Shown here in pieces: positions 1-8,918 of a DNA stretch of 18,649 nt (position 1 is the first letter of the stretch; each line of letters starts with the position of its first letter). The position numbers and the translations under genes are program-made. The stretch comes from Lactifluus volemus. Lineage: Eukaryota > Basidiomycota > Agaricomycetes > Russulales > Russulaceae. Under the pieces are notes generated by a model that was not told where the DNA came from, ran no database searches, and worked only from the letters and a program-made list of their open reading frames with translations. The DNA lies in NCBI GenBank assembly GCA_022376515.1, contig WTXI01000531.1, forward strand, positions 1 through 18,649, written 5' to 3'.

Positions 1-2065
1 AAGTGATTCGAGGAAGAACGGCATAGCTGCTGGATATTAGCATGTCAAGTAGATCAGAGGTTTTGAAACCCTCCGCTCGTTTAGATCTTTGAAATAGAGG
101 CAGAAGATCTTACAGGTGAAATGCGCTGCGCAGTTCTTTGCCAGATACCAGAGCTGGAAATGAGCAAGCTTGCTGTGCTGAGGACGGGGCGCCACCTCGA
201 TCAGCTACTAGCCTGAGCATGATCTCATATGTTTTACGGAGGACCTGTAGTCCCAAACTTGCAAAGTGGCAAGTTATTGACTTGTATCATTACTCACCGG
301 CGTGAAACAGTTCACGACAACAGGCACCGAAACGTTCTCAAGGGTTGAAACTGTTCGGGGTCGCCATAGAAGGGGAAATTGTCCTAGGTGGGCTCACATG
401 AACTCATCCACAGAGTTTGTTTCCTTTTATAGACATCGCATGAAGGGTCATTATGAATGTGTCGAGCCCGAGCAATTTTCCAAGCGTGCATACACTAACA
501 GTGTTGGAGGCGATGCACGGCTTGATGTTCGCTGTGACCCGACCTACCTGGTGGGTGCTTTGACCTTGCGCGCCTTATCACCTTTGGACGAAGTCTCGCG
601 ATGCAATGGCCCGGCGTAACCAAGAGCCAGGAATAAGTGTTCCCGAGTTCTCGATTCCATCAAGTTGATAATCCCTTAGTCCCGACTCTCGTCCGCCCCA
701 ACCATCCTCCCCCATGCGTGAGCTCTAATTCTGGCAATCGATTGATATGGATCCAACCATTCTCTGTTGCGCGATGTTATCCCAAATGCCGATACCTTGA
801 ACGAACTTGCACCAACGGGGTCACTCACCCCTCCTATATACTGATAGTGAACGAATCGTCGTCAACCATCTCTCGTTTACCGTCAACGGACTGAGCGCAC
901 GCGGAGGATAAACCTCGCTCTTATGGTATACTTTCGCGCGCTCTGTCTTGACTTCCCCCTTTGTCCCCGGTCCTCCAGGTGAACTGTTTTCGTATGGTTA
1001 TGAGATTCATGGCCGTAGAGACTGTGTGTGTGTTGTGCAATTGTTTATAATATCTAGACTCCACAGCAATTCAATCATACAAATCACATTTCTGTCATAT
1101 AATCAACAGAAAATCTACCGGAGTTTGTCCTGTGGGAAAGTCTACTAAACACTGGCCCTGGCTTCTGGGCCACTTGGATTGGCGTTCGAGTCCTTCGACA
1201 GGCTGAGGAGGGCTACGCTATATCCATTAGATGGTGTGCCATGTCCAGACCTCCTACCTTTGACACCACACTGCAGGCTGTGATTCTACTTTACATGACA
1301 GCGAGCCCACAGGTCAACTGAATTCATCAGCACTTTCATCAGATCCATTTCGGAGATATCACAGTATTGTCTGCTCCACAGACTGCATGCAGCACAGTAT
1401 ATTGCGAATTTGTTGGGGGATACGCTAGGTTAGTTCCCCCTTCGAAGTGTAGGTAACTTAGACCTGCAGTGGCATTTTGGAACGTGTGTCTCGACGCATG
1501 TTGAACCCATTGATCTCTGATCGATTACCATCGACGACGACGGGGGGACGTTCTGTTCAGAAAACAGCGGGTCTCGGGTCTCGGTCGCACCCCCATCTGT
1601 TGGGGTCTAGAGCGGCATTTGTTCTGGATACCGATGGGTTTTACAAAAATAGAGGATCCGTGCGCGTTTTTGGTTTGGTTGTTCGGTTCCGAGTCTGCGG
1701 GTTGGCCTAAACCCGACTTGTGTGCGAAATCCGGACAAGTGCGGCTCGATCGAGGAAATACTTACAATGAGGCCACCCTTGCCTTGCATCAAGATAGTTG
1801 ATCAATAACCTTGTCTCTCAGATTTTGGTCGGTCAACTTGAAGTTACACCTCCAAGCTTCGCCTCGTGCAGTTCAAGGTGGTTGTAACTCTGGTGCTCAT
1901 TGTATTGTACTGTATGAAGGGGGTGTCTTCGGGCTTCGGACTAAGCCCCTTTAGGTTGGCTGAGCATTGTTGTGTGAATTTCCAGCCAACGTAGACGCTC
2001 ACGATAGTCGTGCTTTCGGCGCTTTGGCTAGATACCCATACCCAAGGTTTAACGTTCACTGAAAA
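1..2065. other. Gene-poor stretch, no supported gene
   Basis: Both strands hold only short open frames (105 codons or fewer, several without an ATG start) with no recognisable motif, no splice-linked extension and no sustained coding composition. I see no tRNA, rRNA or transposase. Two small perfect inverted repeats (1153-1158 with 1167-1172, and 1931-1936 with 1943-1948) are short enough to be chance. The last part, just before 2066, may contain upstream regulatory DNA of signal peptide peptidase copy A, but I cannot define an element. Confidence 0.6.
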
Positions 2066-2070
2066 CCCCC

Positions 2071-2084
2071 CCTAACCTATACCC
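2071..2084 (+). promoter_or_regulatory. Conserved upstream motif, copy A
   Basis: CCTAACCTATACCC lies 52 bp before the ATG of copy A. The near-identical CCTAACCCATACCC lies 40 bp before the ATG of copy B, with the similarity continuing to the start codon (ATCGACT...GAAATG). Upstream homology beyond this is weak, so this is about where the duplicated unit begins. It may be a shared promoter element or simply undiverged duplicated DNA. Confidence 0.4.
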
Positions 2085-2122
2085 ACCCCCCACTGTGAAA
2101 TCGACTCGACCGCACATTTGAA

Positions 2123-3622
2123 ATGTCCAACGGATTGAACGTCGATCTGTTGTCCGCATATGTTGGAATTATCACTACTGCTACCATTTCAATCTATTTT
2201 GGGTCCTTCGGGAGTCTTTCGGTCCGTCCTTCTTCTGCGACGGTTTTGTTGTTCAATTGGTCGAGCGTGCTTGGTACGATGATGCACAGAAGTCAAAAGA
2301 CCCTTCAGATAACGATGAAGAGGATTCCATGCCTCGGCTGACTTCTGAAGAAGCCTGGTTATTCCCAGTGGTTGGTTCCTTCGTTTTTTTTGCTCTCTGT
2401 GGTTTGGACTAAAAAGCGCCCTTGGTGCACCATAGATTGGTTCAGTTCTTCTCGGTGGCTTGTTCCTGGTCATCAAATACTTTGGAAAGGAATGGATCAA
2501 CTGGCTACTGTCCCTTTACTTCATTCTCGCTGGCTTTTACAGCGTCCCTCATGTAAATCTCTCTTGCTTTTGCAAGCCTTTCGCCGTTCCTGATCTTCCC
2601 TTCGCAGTCTCTCATCCGTCTGGCGAAGATTACGTATGGCACTCAGCGCTGGAACGAATTCGATAGACATCGAGTAAGGTTTGAAAAAGCAACCAACAGT
2701 GAGTGGGATTGAGTCGCCGTTTCCTTTCGCACAAACTCAATAGACTAGATGTTGCGTCCTTCTCGGTCAGAACACCTTCGCTCTTTCTCACACCTATTGG
2801 TGTCATCCCATCCCTATTATATGCCTTTGGCAATGGGCCGAGTAAATCTATACTCCTTACAAATATTCTTGCCTTGTCACTTGCATGTGAGGCGATGTCG
2901 ATGCTCAAGATAGACTCCTTCAGGACAGGAAGTATCCTCCTCTCCGGCCTATTCGTTTACGATGTCTGGTGGGTGTTTGGGACCAAAGTGGTGTGTGATG
3001 TCCTTCGTTTCGTTGCCAACTTCGTAGGGTTGATAGATGGTGGAAACTATAGATGGTCAGCGTCGCAACCAGCCTCGACCTCCCAATGAAAATCCTTTGG
3101 CCAAAGTCAATCACATTCTCTGCGGAGAATGGGAACATGATGCTCGGCCTGGGTGACATCGTTGTTCCTGGGTTGTTCATCTCTTTAGCCTTGCGCTACG
3201 ACCATTTCCGGTACACAAGGACCCGAGCAGCAGTAACGGGGCCTTTTTCGAAGCCGTATTTCATCGCTTCACTCGCTGCGTACGTAGCGGGGCTTGCCAC
3301 CACAATGGTAGTCATGCACATATTCCGCGCTGCGCAGCCCGCGCTATTATACCTCAGGTAAAGCCCCGAGCTTCCCTCAATTCTCTCGGCTAAAACGAGA
3401 AATAGTCCTGCTTGTATTCTCTCCTTTGTCCTCACCGCCTGGCGCCGCGGGGAGCTCATCGAAGGTTGGAAGTGGAATGACGGCGACGGAGACGTTGCGG
3501 CTCCGTCCAAAGATGGGAGTACAGTGGACAAAATGGGTAGTGATACTGGTGGTGCCGCGGCCGGAGCATCCTCTGAACTCTCGCCAAGATTGAGGACCCC
3601 AACGGTAATTACAGATACATAG
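2123..3622 (+). CDS. Signal peptide peptidase, copy A (seven exons)
   Basis: Intramembrane aspartyl protease (presenilin/SPP family, A22B) of the ER, expected to cut remnant signal peptides and other type II membrane segments. Model: 2123-2221, 2290-2401, 2446-2552, 2608-2698, 2749-2990, 3053-3357, 3406-3622. This gives 1173 nt, 390 residues, with all introns GT-AG (44-68 nt). The open frames look broken until these introns are removed. Family landmarks are present: WINW near the third membrane segment, the catalytic YD in VYDVWWVFGT (Asp about 208), LGLGD (Asp about 252), and the QPAL motif (Pro about 313) before a last hydrophobic segment. The C-terminal tail (about 50 residues, Gly/Ala/Ser-rich, ending VITDT) has no KKxx signal. 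The exon 2 donor could equally be at 2399, one codon shorter. Both catalytic aspartates are intact, so an active enzyme is likely; substrate and essentiality cannot be read here. Confidence 0.9.
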
Positions 3623-3797
3623 AGTCATCGATGACTTTCGGTGGGGCCGCGATACATGGAGTCCATGTAACAGTCCGATATTATCCTGAAACATTCCGTC
3701 AGTTAATTTAGGTCCTAATATCACTAGCAAGTTACGCTTTGTGCAGTTAGAGGTCACCCGATAATTTAGACGCCCGCTATGAAAGACTCACAATACC

Positions 3798-3811
3798 CCT
3801 AACCCATACCC
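3798..3811 (+). promoter_or_regulatory. Conserved upstream motif, copy B
   Basis: CCTAACCCATACCC is the counterpart of the motif at 2071-2084 upstream of copy A. It lies 40 bp before the copy B start, in the 215-bp gap between the two genes. This gap also holds the 3' flank of copy A. Confidence 0.4.
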
Positions 3812-3837
3812 CTGTAAAAGCTACAGCATCGACTGAA

Positions 3838-5296
3838 ATGTTTGACGGATTTAATGTCGATTTGCAGTCCGCATGTATTGGAATTGTCGCCACTGCCATA
3901 ATTTCAGTCTATGCTGGGTCCTTCGGGAGTCTTTCGGTCAGTCCTTCCTCGGCGACGGTTTTGTTGTTCACTTCGTCGAGCGTTCTCGGGACGATGATGC
4001 ACAGGAGTCAAAAGACCCTACAAAGACGTCCGATGACGACCAAGATTTTTTCGCGCCAGCTCCTCCCATGGACGCTCAGGACGTATGGGTATTCCCAGTG
4101 GTCGGTTCACTCGTTTTTGCTCTCCGTACTTGTATCAACGGGTCCGTGATTGTGTGATAGTTAGCTTCAATTATGCTCGTTAGCCTTTTCTACATCATCA
4201 AATACGTTGGAATGGAACGGATCAACTGGTATTTGACCTTACACGCCGCCGCCATTGGCCTTTACACCGTACCTCGTGTAAGTATCTCTCCTCTTGCTTT
4301 TGCAGACCTTTCGCCGTTCCTGATCTTCCCTTTGCAGTTTCTCATTCGTCTGACGAGATTTGCGTACGGTCTTCAGCGCTGGAATGAATTCGAAAGGTAT
4401 CGAGTAAGGTTTGAAAAAGCATCCAAGGGTGAGTGGGATTGAATCACCATTTCCCACGCAACGAACTCAATAGAACTAGGTGTTGCGTCATTCTCATTCA
4501 GAACACCTTCACTCTTTCTCGCACCACTTGGGTTCATCCCGTCCCTTTTATACCTATATTGTGATAGACCGAAACCCATACTCCTTACAAATATTCTCGC
4601 CTTGTCATGGGTGTCTCATTCGATCTCGGTGTGCAAGATAGACTCCTTCAGGACAGGATGTCTCTTCCTTTCTCTCCTATTCGTTTATGATGTCTGGTGG
4701 GTGTTTGGGACCAATGTGGTGTGTAATGCTTCTTTTGTTTCTTTGCTAGCTACCTGGGTTTAGATGTCGGAAACTTGTATAGATGGTCACTGTCGCGGCC
4801 AACCTCGACGACTTGCCGATGACAATCATTTGGCCAAATCCAGATCCAACCTTAAGCTCTACAACGAATGGGAGTATGATGCTCGGCCTGGGTGACATCT
4901 TCGTTCCCGGGTTGTTCATCTCTTTAGCCTTGCGCTACGACCGTTTTCGACACAAAAAGACCCAAGCAGTGGCAGGGCCTTTTCCGACCCCGTATTTCAC
5001 TGCTTCGCTCGTCGCGTACGTAGCAGGGCTTGTTTGTGCAATCGCAGTTGCGCACGTATCCTGCGCAGCGCAGCCCGCGCTATTATACCTCAGGTAGGGT
5101 CTGCAGGGGCTTCCTTCTCCTGCCACATTCGGCTAAACCGAGAAATAGCCCTGCTTGTATTCTCTCCTTTGTTCTCACCGCCTGGCGCCGCGGGGAGCTC
5201 ATCGAAAGTTGGAGATGGAATGACGATGGCGGCATCAGGACCCCTGAAAGCATACTGGACCAGCTGATCCGAGATTTGGATAAAAAATCTAAGTGA
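3838..5296 (+). CDS. Signal peptide peptidase, copy B, with transposon-derived C-terminus
   Basis: Tandem paralogue of copy A. Model: 3838-3936, 4005-4125, 4165-4277, 4338-4428, 4480-4718, 4783-5093, 5149-5296. This gives 1122 nt, 373 residues. All six introns sit at the same positions as in copy A (68, 39, 60, 51, 64, 55 nt); the 39-nt second intron is short and its acceptor is the least certain. Catalytic motifs are kept: VYDVWWVFGT (Asp about 212), LGLGD (Asp about 259) and QPAL (Pro about 319). The first 18 codons of exon 7 after the splice match copy A almost exactly. At 5237 the reading enters an inserted DNA transposon, which supplies the last 19 residues and the TGA. The protein therefore ends in KKSK, a KKxx dilysine ER-retrieval signal. 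The ancestral tail is displaced downstream. No internal stop or frameshift is needed, so the gene may be functional, but transcription across the junction is unproven. Confidence 0.85.
5230..5236 (+). repeat. Target-site duplication, left copy
   Basis: CGGCATC flanks the left end of the inserted element and is repeated at 6267-6273. One base further out the two copies differ (G versus A), so the duplication is 7 bp, or 8 bp with one change. Confidence 0.85.
5239..5250 (+). repeat. Terminal inverted repeat, left
   Basis: GACCCCTGAAAG is the exact reverse complement of 6253-6264. It is also translated as part of the copy B tail. Confidence 0.85.
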
Positions 5297-5468
5297 ATTT
5301 TTTTTTGAAATGTTTGAGGGCTCCGGATAAATAGTACTGTTTTGGCCAAAATCTGCCCAAATGCGTGGTCTGAAAAGTGCGGTATCATAAAAGTTAGGTC
5401 TGGTGACACCACGGCATTCCTCAATCGCAGCTTGCTCATGGACTACCAATACATACCACTTCTCGGAG

Positions 5469-5800
5469 ATGCTATCCCATGCACTGCACAGTCACAGCGC
5501 GGCGGACGATAACGCACCTCTAGAACGATTGTTGGAAGCACTTGGCGAGCTCGACGTAGATCTTGTCGATCCAAGCTCTGGCGCGGATTCAGCGGGGGCA
5601 TTCACGTTGCTACTAGGCTCTGGCGTGCAGCACGAGCACCGCACTGATGATCTCGACCGTGGCTTGCGCATTGCTGAAGAGTGTGTGAACCCCATCTCGT
5701 GAGGCTGCTGAAGCTATCGCATCTTCCCGTCGTGCTAGTAGAGCTGTAGATCCGTGCAGTCGAAGATGTCCACGCGATCTTGCCCAATTATGCACCAGTT
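5469..5800 (+). pseudogene. Captured coding fragment inside the transposon
   Basis: From an ATG at 5469 the plus frame reads 77 codons with coding-like composition (acidic, Leu/Ala-rich, including LERLLEALGELDVDLVDP and DDLDRGLRIAEECVNPIS), then meets TGA at 5700. Deleting one T at about 5700 continues it as EAAEAIASSRRASRAV. A further shift gives VEDVHAILPNYAPVV before another stop, so at least two frame breaks separate protein-like blocks. The helical, Leu/Ala-rich look could suit an armadillo or other helical repeat protein, but I do not recognise the family. The element appears to have picked up part of a host gene, as Pack-type elements do. No function is claimed. Confidence 0.5.
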
Positions 5801-6252
5801 GTATGTCGAGGCGATTCTTCATCGCACTGAATATGCAACTGTCGAGCGCGTCGGTGAAGCGCTGCTCGAGGGGGACGGCACTGCCACCAGAAGCGATCCA
5901 ATAGCGGATTGTGTCGAAACCTCAGACGCCCCAACCACGGGAGGATGATGGTCATTTCTAAGTTTAGAATGAGGCAAAAGAGGTGTGATGTGTGTACCTC
6001 TATTCAACAAGTGGAAGGGCTCTTCTACAGCCCAAGCAGGACCAGCAGCCAACGGTGACTCAGAGGAAGAGGATGGGGATATGTAGTTAATTGGGTTGTA
6101 CTACATCAACTCATCATTTTTGTCCCAAAAAAAACTATTTTTTTTTTTTAATGCCTCATCCCTGTGATGCAGATTGAAAAAAAAAAAAGGTGTTCTAGCC
6201 TGGATAAAATTTGCCCAAATTCATACAGATAAAAATCACAAAAAATGGGTCA

Positions 6253-6264
6253 CTTTCAGGGGTC
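6253..6264 (-). repeat. Terminal inverted repeat, right
   Basis: CTTTCAGGGGTC is the exact reverse complement of 5239-5250 and lies two bases inside the right target-site copy. Confidence 0.85.
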
Positions 6265-6266
6265 TA

Positions 6267-6273
6267 CGGCATC
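6267..6273 (+). repeat. Target-site duplication, right copy
   Basis: CGGCATC is the same 7 bases as at 5230-5236. It is followed directly by sequence homologous to the last exon of copy A. Confidence 0.85.
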
Positions 6274-6600
6274 GTTGCTGCTCGCTCCAAAGATGGGGAG
6301 TTATAGCGGACAAACTGCTAGTGGGTAGAGGAATACAAGTGTTGTTGCCGCGGCCGGAACGTCCTCCGAACCCTCGGATGCGTCCATCGGTTTCTCGCCA
6401 AGTTGGAATTACGGGATACATCGACTCATCGATGACCTTTCACCTTTCCGTTCAGTGACGGGGCCGCGATCTCCATGCAACAGTCCGATTATTATTATTA
6501 TGAAACTGGACCACAACACACAACACTTGTCGCTTGTTCAAAGCCTACGGTACAGATCACGTTTTGGTCTCTACCCATCAGTTAATTCAGGTCCTGTCTC
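6267..6600 (+). pseudogene. Displaced 3' end of signal peptide peptidase copy B
   Basis: 6274-6440 aligns with the last exon of copy A (about 3500-3620). Shared blocks include tccaaagatggg, gttgccgcggccgga, tctcgccaag and the tacat end followed by gactcatcgatgac. The similarity goes on through the 3' flank (ggggccgcgat, atgcaacagtccgat) to a block near 6580 matching 3697-3715 (tcagttaatt, aggtcct). About 80 bp, including an (ATT) microsatellite at about 6488-6502, separate the last two blocks and are absent downstream of copy A. The frame is broken early (TAG at 6303-6305) and by indels. This is the former tail and 3' region of copy B, cut off by the transposon and now free to decay. Confidence 0.8.
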
Positions 6601-8590
6601 CAGACCGGAAGATCCAAAGGTTGCATTAGTGGGCCATATAGTAACACCCGTGTACAGTATTTTTTTTTCTGTCGACGTCGGACGATCGGACGAGCCGTCG
6701 CTAAGCTGTTGATTACCGAAGACGATATATATAGTAAAGCTTGTGGCAACTGAGATATTGTACCTTGACGAAAATTTGTGTGTCCATCCTATTAAGTTCC
6801 CTATTCATGACACATTCTGCTGCCACGGACATTGGAATCCGGAATAGCTCGCCATGGTGACTGACGTTTCTTACAACGCGCGCTGGTCCCGTGATGGCAT
6901 ACTCATTTCCTACGTAAGTTACAAAAAGTGTTGTACTATCGATCACGTTGATGCACCGTAATGCATCTCAAAAAAAAAGTGGCACCTTTTGGCCCTATAA
7001 TTTGTGGCGCCGCAGCCAAGCACGAAAGCCTCTCTGTGCGACATTCGCGGAAAGGTTACAATTGTTGATTGATGTCTGGATGGGCGGTTTATGAGAACTT
7101 TGGGCGTCAATTCTGAGTAGTAAAGCCGGGCCGAAGTGGACGCCGCCATTCAGTTGACCCGGCAAGTTGCCCAGGCCAGGAACGGAGGATGTCTGGAGAG
7201 GTGCTTCGCGAAGGAAACAAGGAGAGCACGGGGTCAGGTGGTAGCGACCCAGGGCCGTTCGTGTGGAACGAGGAGGCCAAAAGGAGCAAGCTTGTAAGGA
7301 ATTTCCATTCGGTGCAGTTTGATATTTCCCTTCAATAGCCGTGGTACAACGTGACAGGCCACGCGCGCAGACCAAAAAGGGTGGCATCGACCCACACGTG
7401 TGTTTCATTCACACCAAGTAGAGAGACAGCTCGTATCCGGTAGCAGTCGGGACGAAATGGCTTCCGTAACGATGGAGGCAGGGCAACTTGGTGTGCCAAG
7501 TCATGTGTACACTTGCCGTCGGCAACCATCGGGTCACCCGACCGTCAGACGCTGGACACTCATTCTTTCCACTGGGTGAGTGGTGCCTTGCCGAGTTGGC
7601 CGGGTTTATAGTGATCGCAAGGAGAAGGAAGGGCTGTGGATTGGGTGACTAAAGGGCGACCGTGAAGTTGGGTTCAAAATAGACAATGTCGAAGACAGGT
7701 ACATTCATAGAAAGTCAGATCAGATGCAAGTTTACTGTGTGGGAGGTGGATACCGCCACCACCAAACTACGTTCAATTCATATTAACCGCAAAAGGAGGC
7801 AAAAGGATTTGTGCCCTGTCAGCGCTTACGCTACACATATTGAACAAGACAGGTACGGAGGGGCGCTGGGGGTGGTAGGAACGTCTTGAGAAATGTATTG
7901 AATGCTAACTGAGCAAAAAATATGGACAAATGTTTCCATGGAAAGGGGGGGACTGGTTAATAGCAAGAGGGGGGAGGATCGATGGTGGAGCCCGGGAGAT
8001 TCCTGAGCAGAAGAAATAGCTCGATCTGGCTAGAATAGCGCAACCACACGGCGTTAGGTGATGGTGGCGGGACCGGAAAAGGAGACTCTGTGTGGTGAGA
8101 CATTTGCCAAGGGGGAAGTCCGTGGAAAAAAAAAAAAAGAGGTAAGACCAACAGTCTGGCTACCGGAAGACGTTTGGGGCGGGGAATGTCCGTAAAACTT
8201 GGGCAGAAAGGAGTCATCGAAGCAGATCCCATTTTTGGGGGGGCCTCGCTGAAAATAGGGAACATTAGTTTCCTTGGTAAGCATCCTCGAGAGAGAGTAC
8301 AGAGGATATTATAACCAAGGTTTGGAAGTAATTGGAGTTGAAAGTAAAAGGAAAAGGAGTAATTGATGATCCACAACCCGAGGGAACGGAGTTTGGAAAA
8401 AGATCTTAAAGTATAGATCTAAGGAACACGGGCGGTGTGAGAGATCGAACCCGAGTTGCACATGTGAATAAATTATCGTTATAATACCTCGAGGTCCGCT
8501 TTTTTGTTTTCGGTTCTCTCTTCCTGTGAGTAGTGTGTGTTTATGTTGCAACATATATTAATATGTAGTAATTGAGGTTAAGGTCCAAAA
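6601..8590. other. Long gene-poor interval upstream of the GATA gene
   Basis: No gene is supported on either strand. The longest open frames (minus 6995-7408 and minus 7957-8376, about 138 codons each) show no recognisable motif, overlap other open frames and have simple-sequence composition such as a poly-Phe run read from an A tract at 8126-8138. A short TA run lies near 6724-6732. The interval probably contains the upstream regulatory DNA of the GATA gene, but I cannot assign individual sites. Confidence 0.5.
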
Positions 8591-8592
8591 TT

Positions 8593-8626
8593 GAGCAGAG
8601 CAAAGCAGAGCAGAACAGAACAGAAG
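8593..8626 (+). repeat. Imperfect pentanucleotide repeat in the GATA leader
   Basis: Seven tandem units follow the pattern GAGCA/AAGCA/GAACA, about 300 bp before the proposed start codon. It is probably in the promoter or 5' leader. The frame used by the first GATA exon is open from 8628 to the ATG but has no ATG of its own there. The CT-rich stretch that follows (about 8690-8880) is typical of fungal leaders. Confidence 0.6.
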
Positions 8627-8918
8627 ATTGGCTTTGCAAAGTCGAGAATCGGCCCGCCTGATATTGGTCAACGCCATTCGCTACGCCCTCGCCCTTGCTC
8701 CTCATCCGCGTCGCCCCTTTCCCATCCCTCAACTTCCACCTTGTCGTCCTTATTCAAAACTTCTTTTTCTCCAGCGGAGAGTGTTCCACTTGTTTAATCG
8801 TCCATCGTGTCATCCACTCACTCATCTACTCACCCGCTTCCACTTGAGTCCTCCTTTTCCGTCTCCCCTTGCTCGTAAAGCAATACTTGATCCGTCAATA
8901 TACTACTACACCCGTCCT

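Larger units (their letters stand above)
5237..6266 (+). mobile_element. Non-autonomous DNA transposon, possibly hAT-like
   Basis: This 1030-bp insertion carries 12-bp perfect terminal inverted repeats: GACCCCTGAAAG at 5239-5250 and CTTTCAGGGGTC at 6253-6264. It is flanked by CGGCATC on both sides. Removing the element and one flank copy aligns copy B with copy A (tggaatgacg... to ...aaagatggg, 45 nt each) without a gap, which proves an insertion. A 7-8 bp duplication with a terminus containing CAGGGGT fits hAT elements, but no transposase is encoded, so the superfamily is an inference. The sub-terminal parts are AT-rich with long A/T runs. A near repeat (15 of 17 bases) lies near each end in direct orientation (5348-5364 and 6206-6222). 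The core (about 5400-6060) is GC-rich and holds a decayed coding fragment. Confidence 0.85.

Noticed and set aside
302..619. A 105-codon open frame on the plus strand
   Set aside because: It begins with GTG rather than ATG and shows no recognisable motif or splice extension.
1182..1200. TTCGAGTCC resembling a tRNA T-loop
   Set aside because: The bases on both sides do not form a T-stem, and no anticodon arm or acceptor pairing is present. The similar motif on the minus strand near 8440-8452 fails the same test.
2123..5296. The two signal peptide peptidase copies as broken pseudogenes, because their open frames are short and in different frames
   Set aside because: Six matching GT-AG introns in each copy restore one continuous frame with all catalytic motifs, and the totals are exact multiples of three.
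5275..6209. TGGATAAAA repeated at 5276 and 6201 as a possible target-site duplication
   Set aside because: Both copies lie inside the element bounded by the 12-bp inverted repeats. The CGGCATC pair fits the empty-site alignment exactly.
6995..7408. A 137-codon minus-strand open frame
   Set aside because: No motif, no plausible splice partners, and overlapping open frames in other registers; composition looks non-coding.
7957..8376. A 139-codon minus-strand open frame with hydrophobic stretches
   Set aside because: Part of the hydrophobicity comes from an A13 tract read as poly-Phe, and nothing else resembles a protein family.
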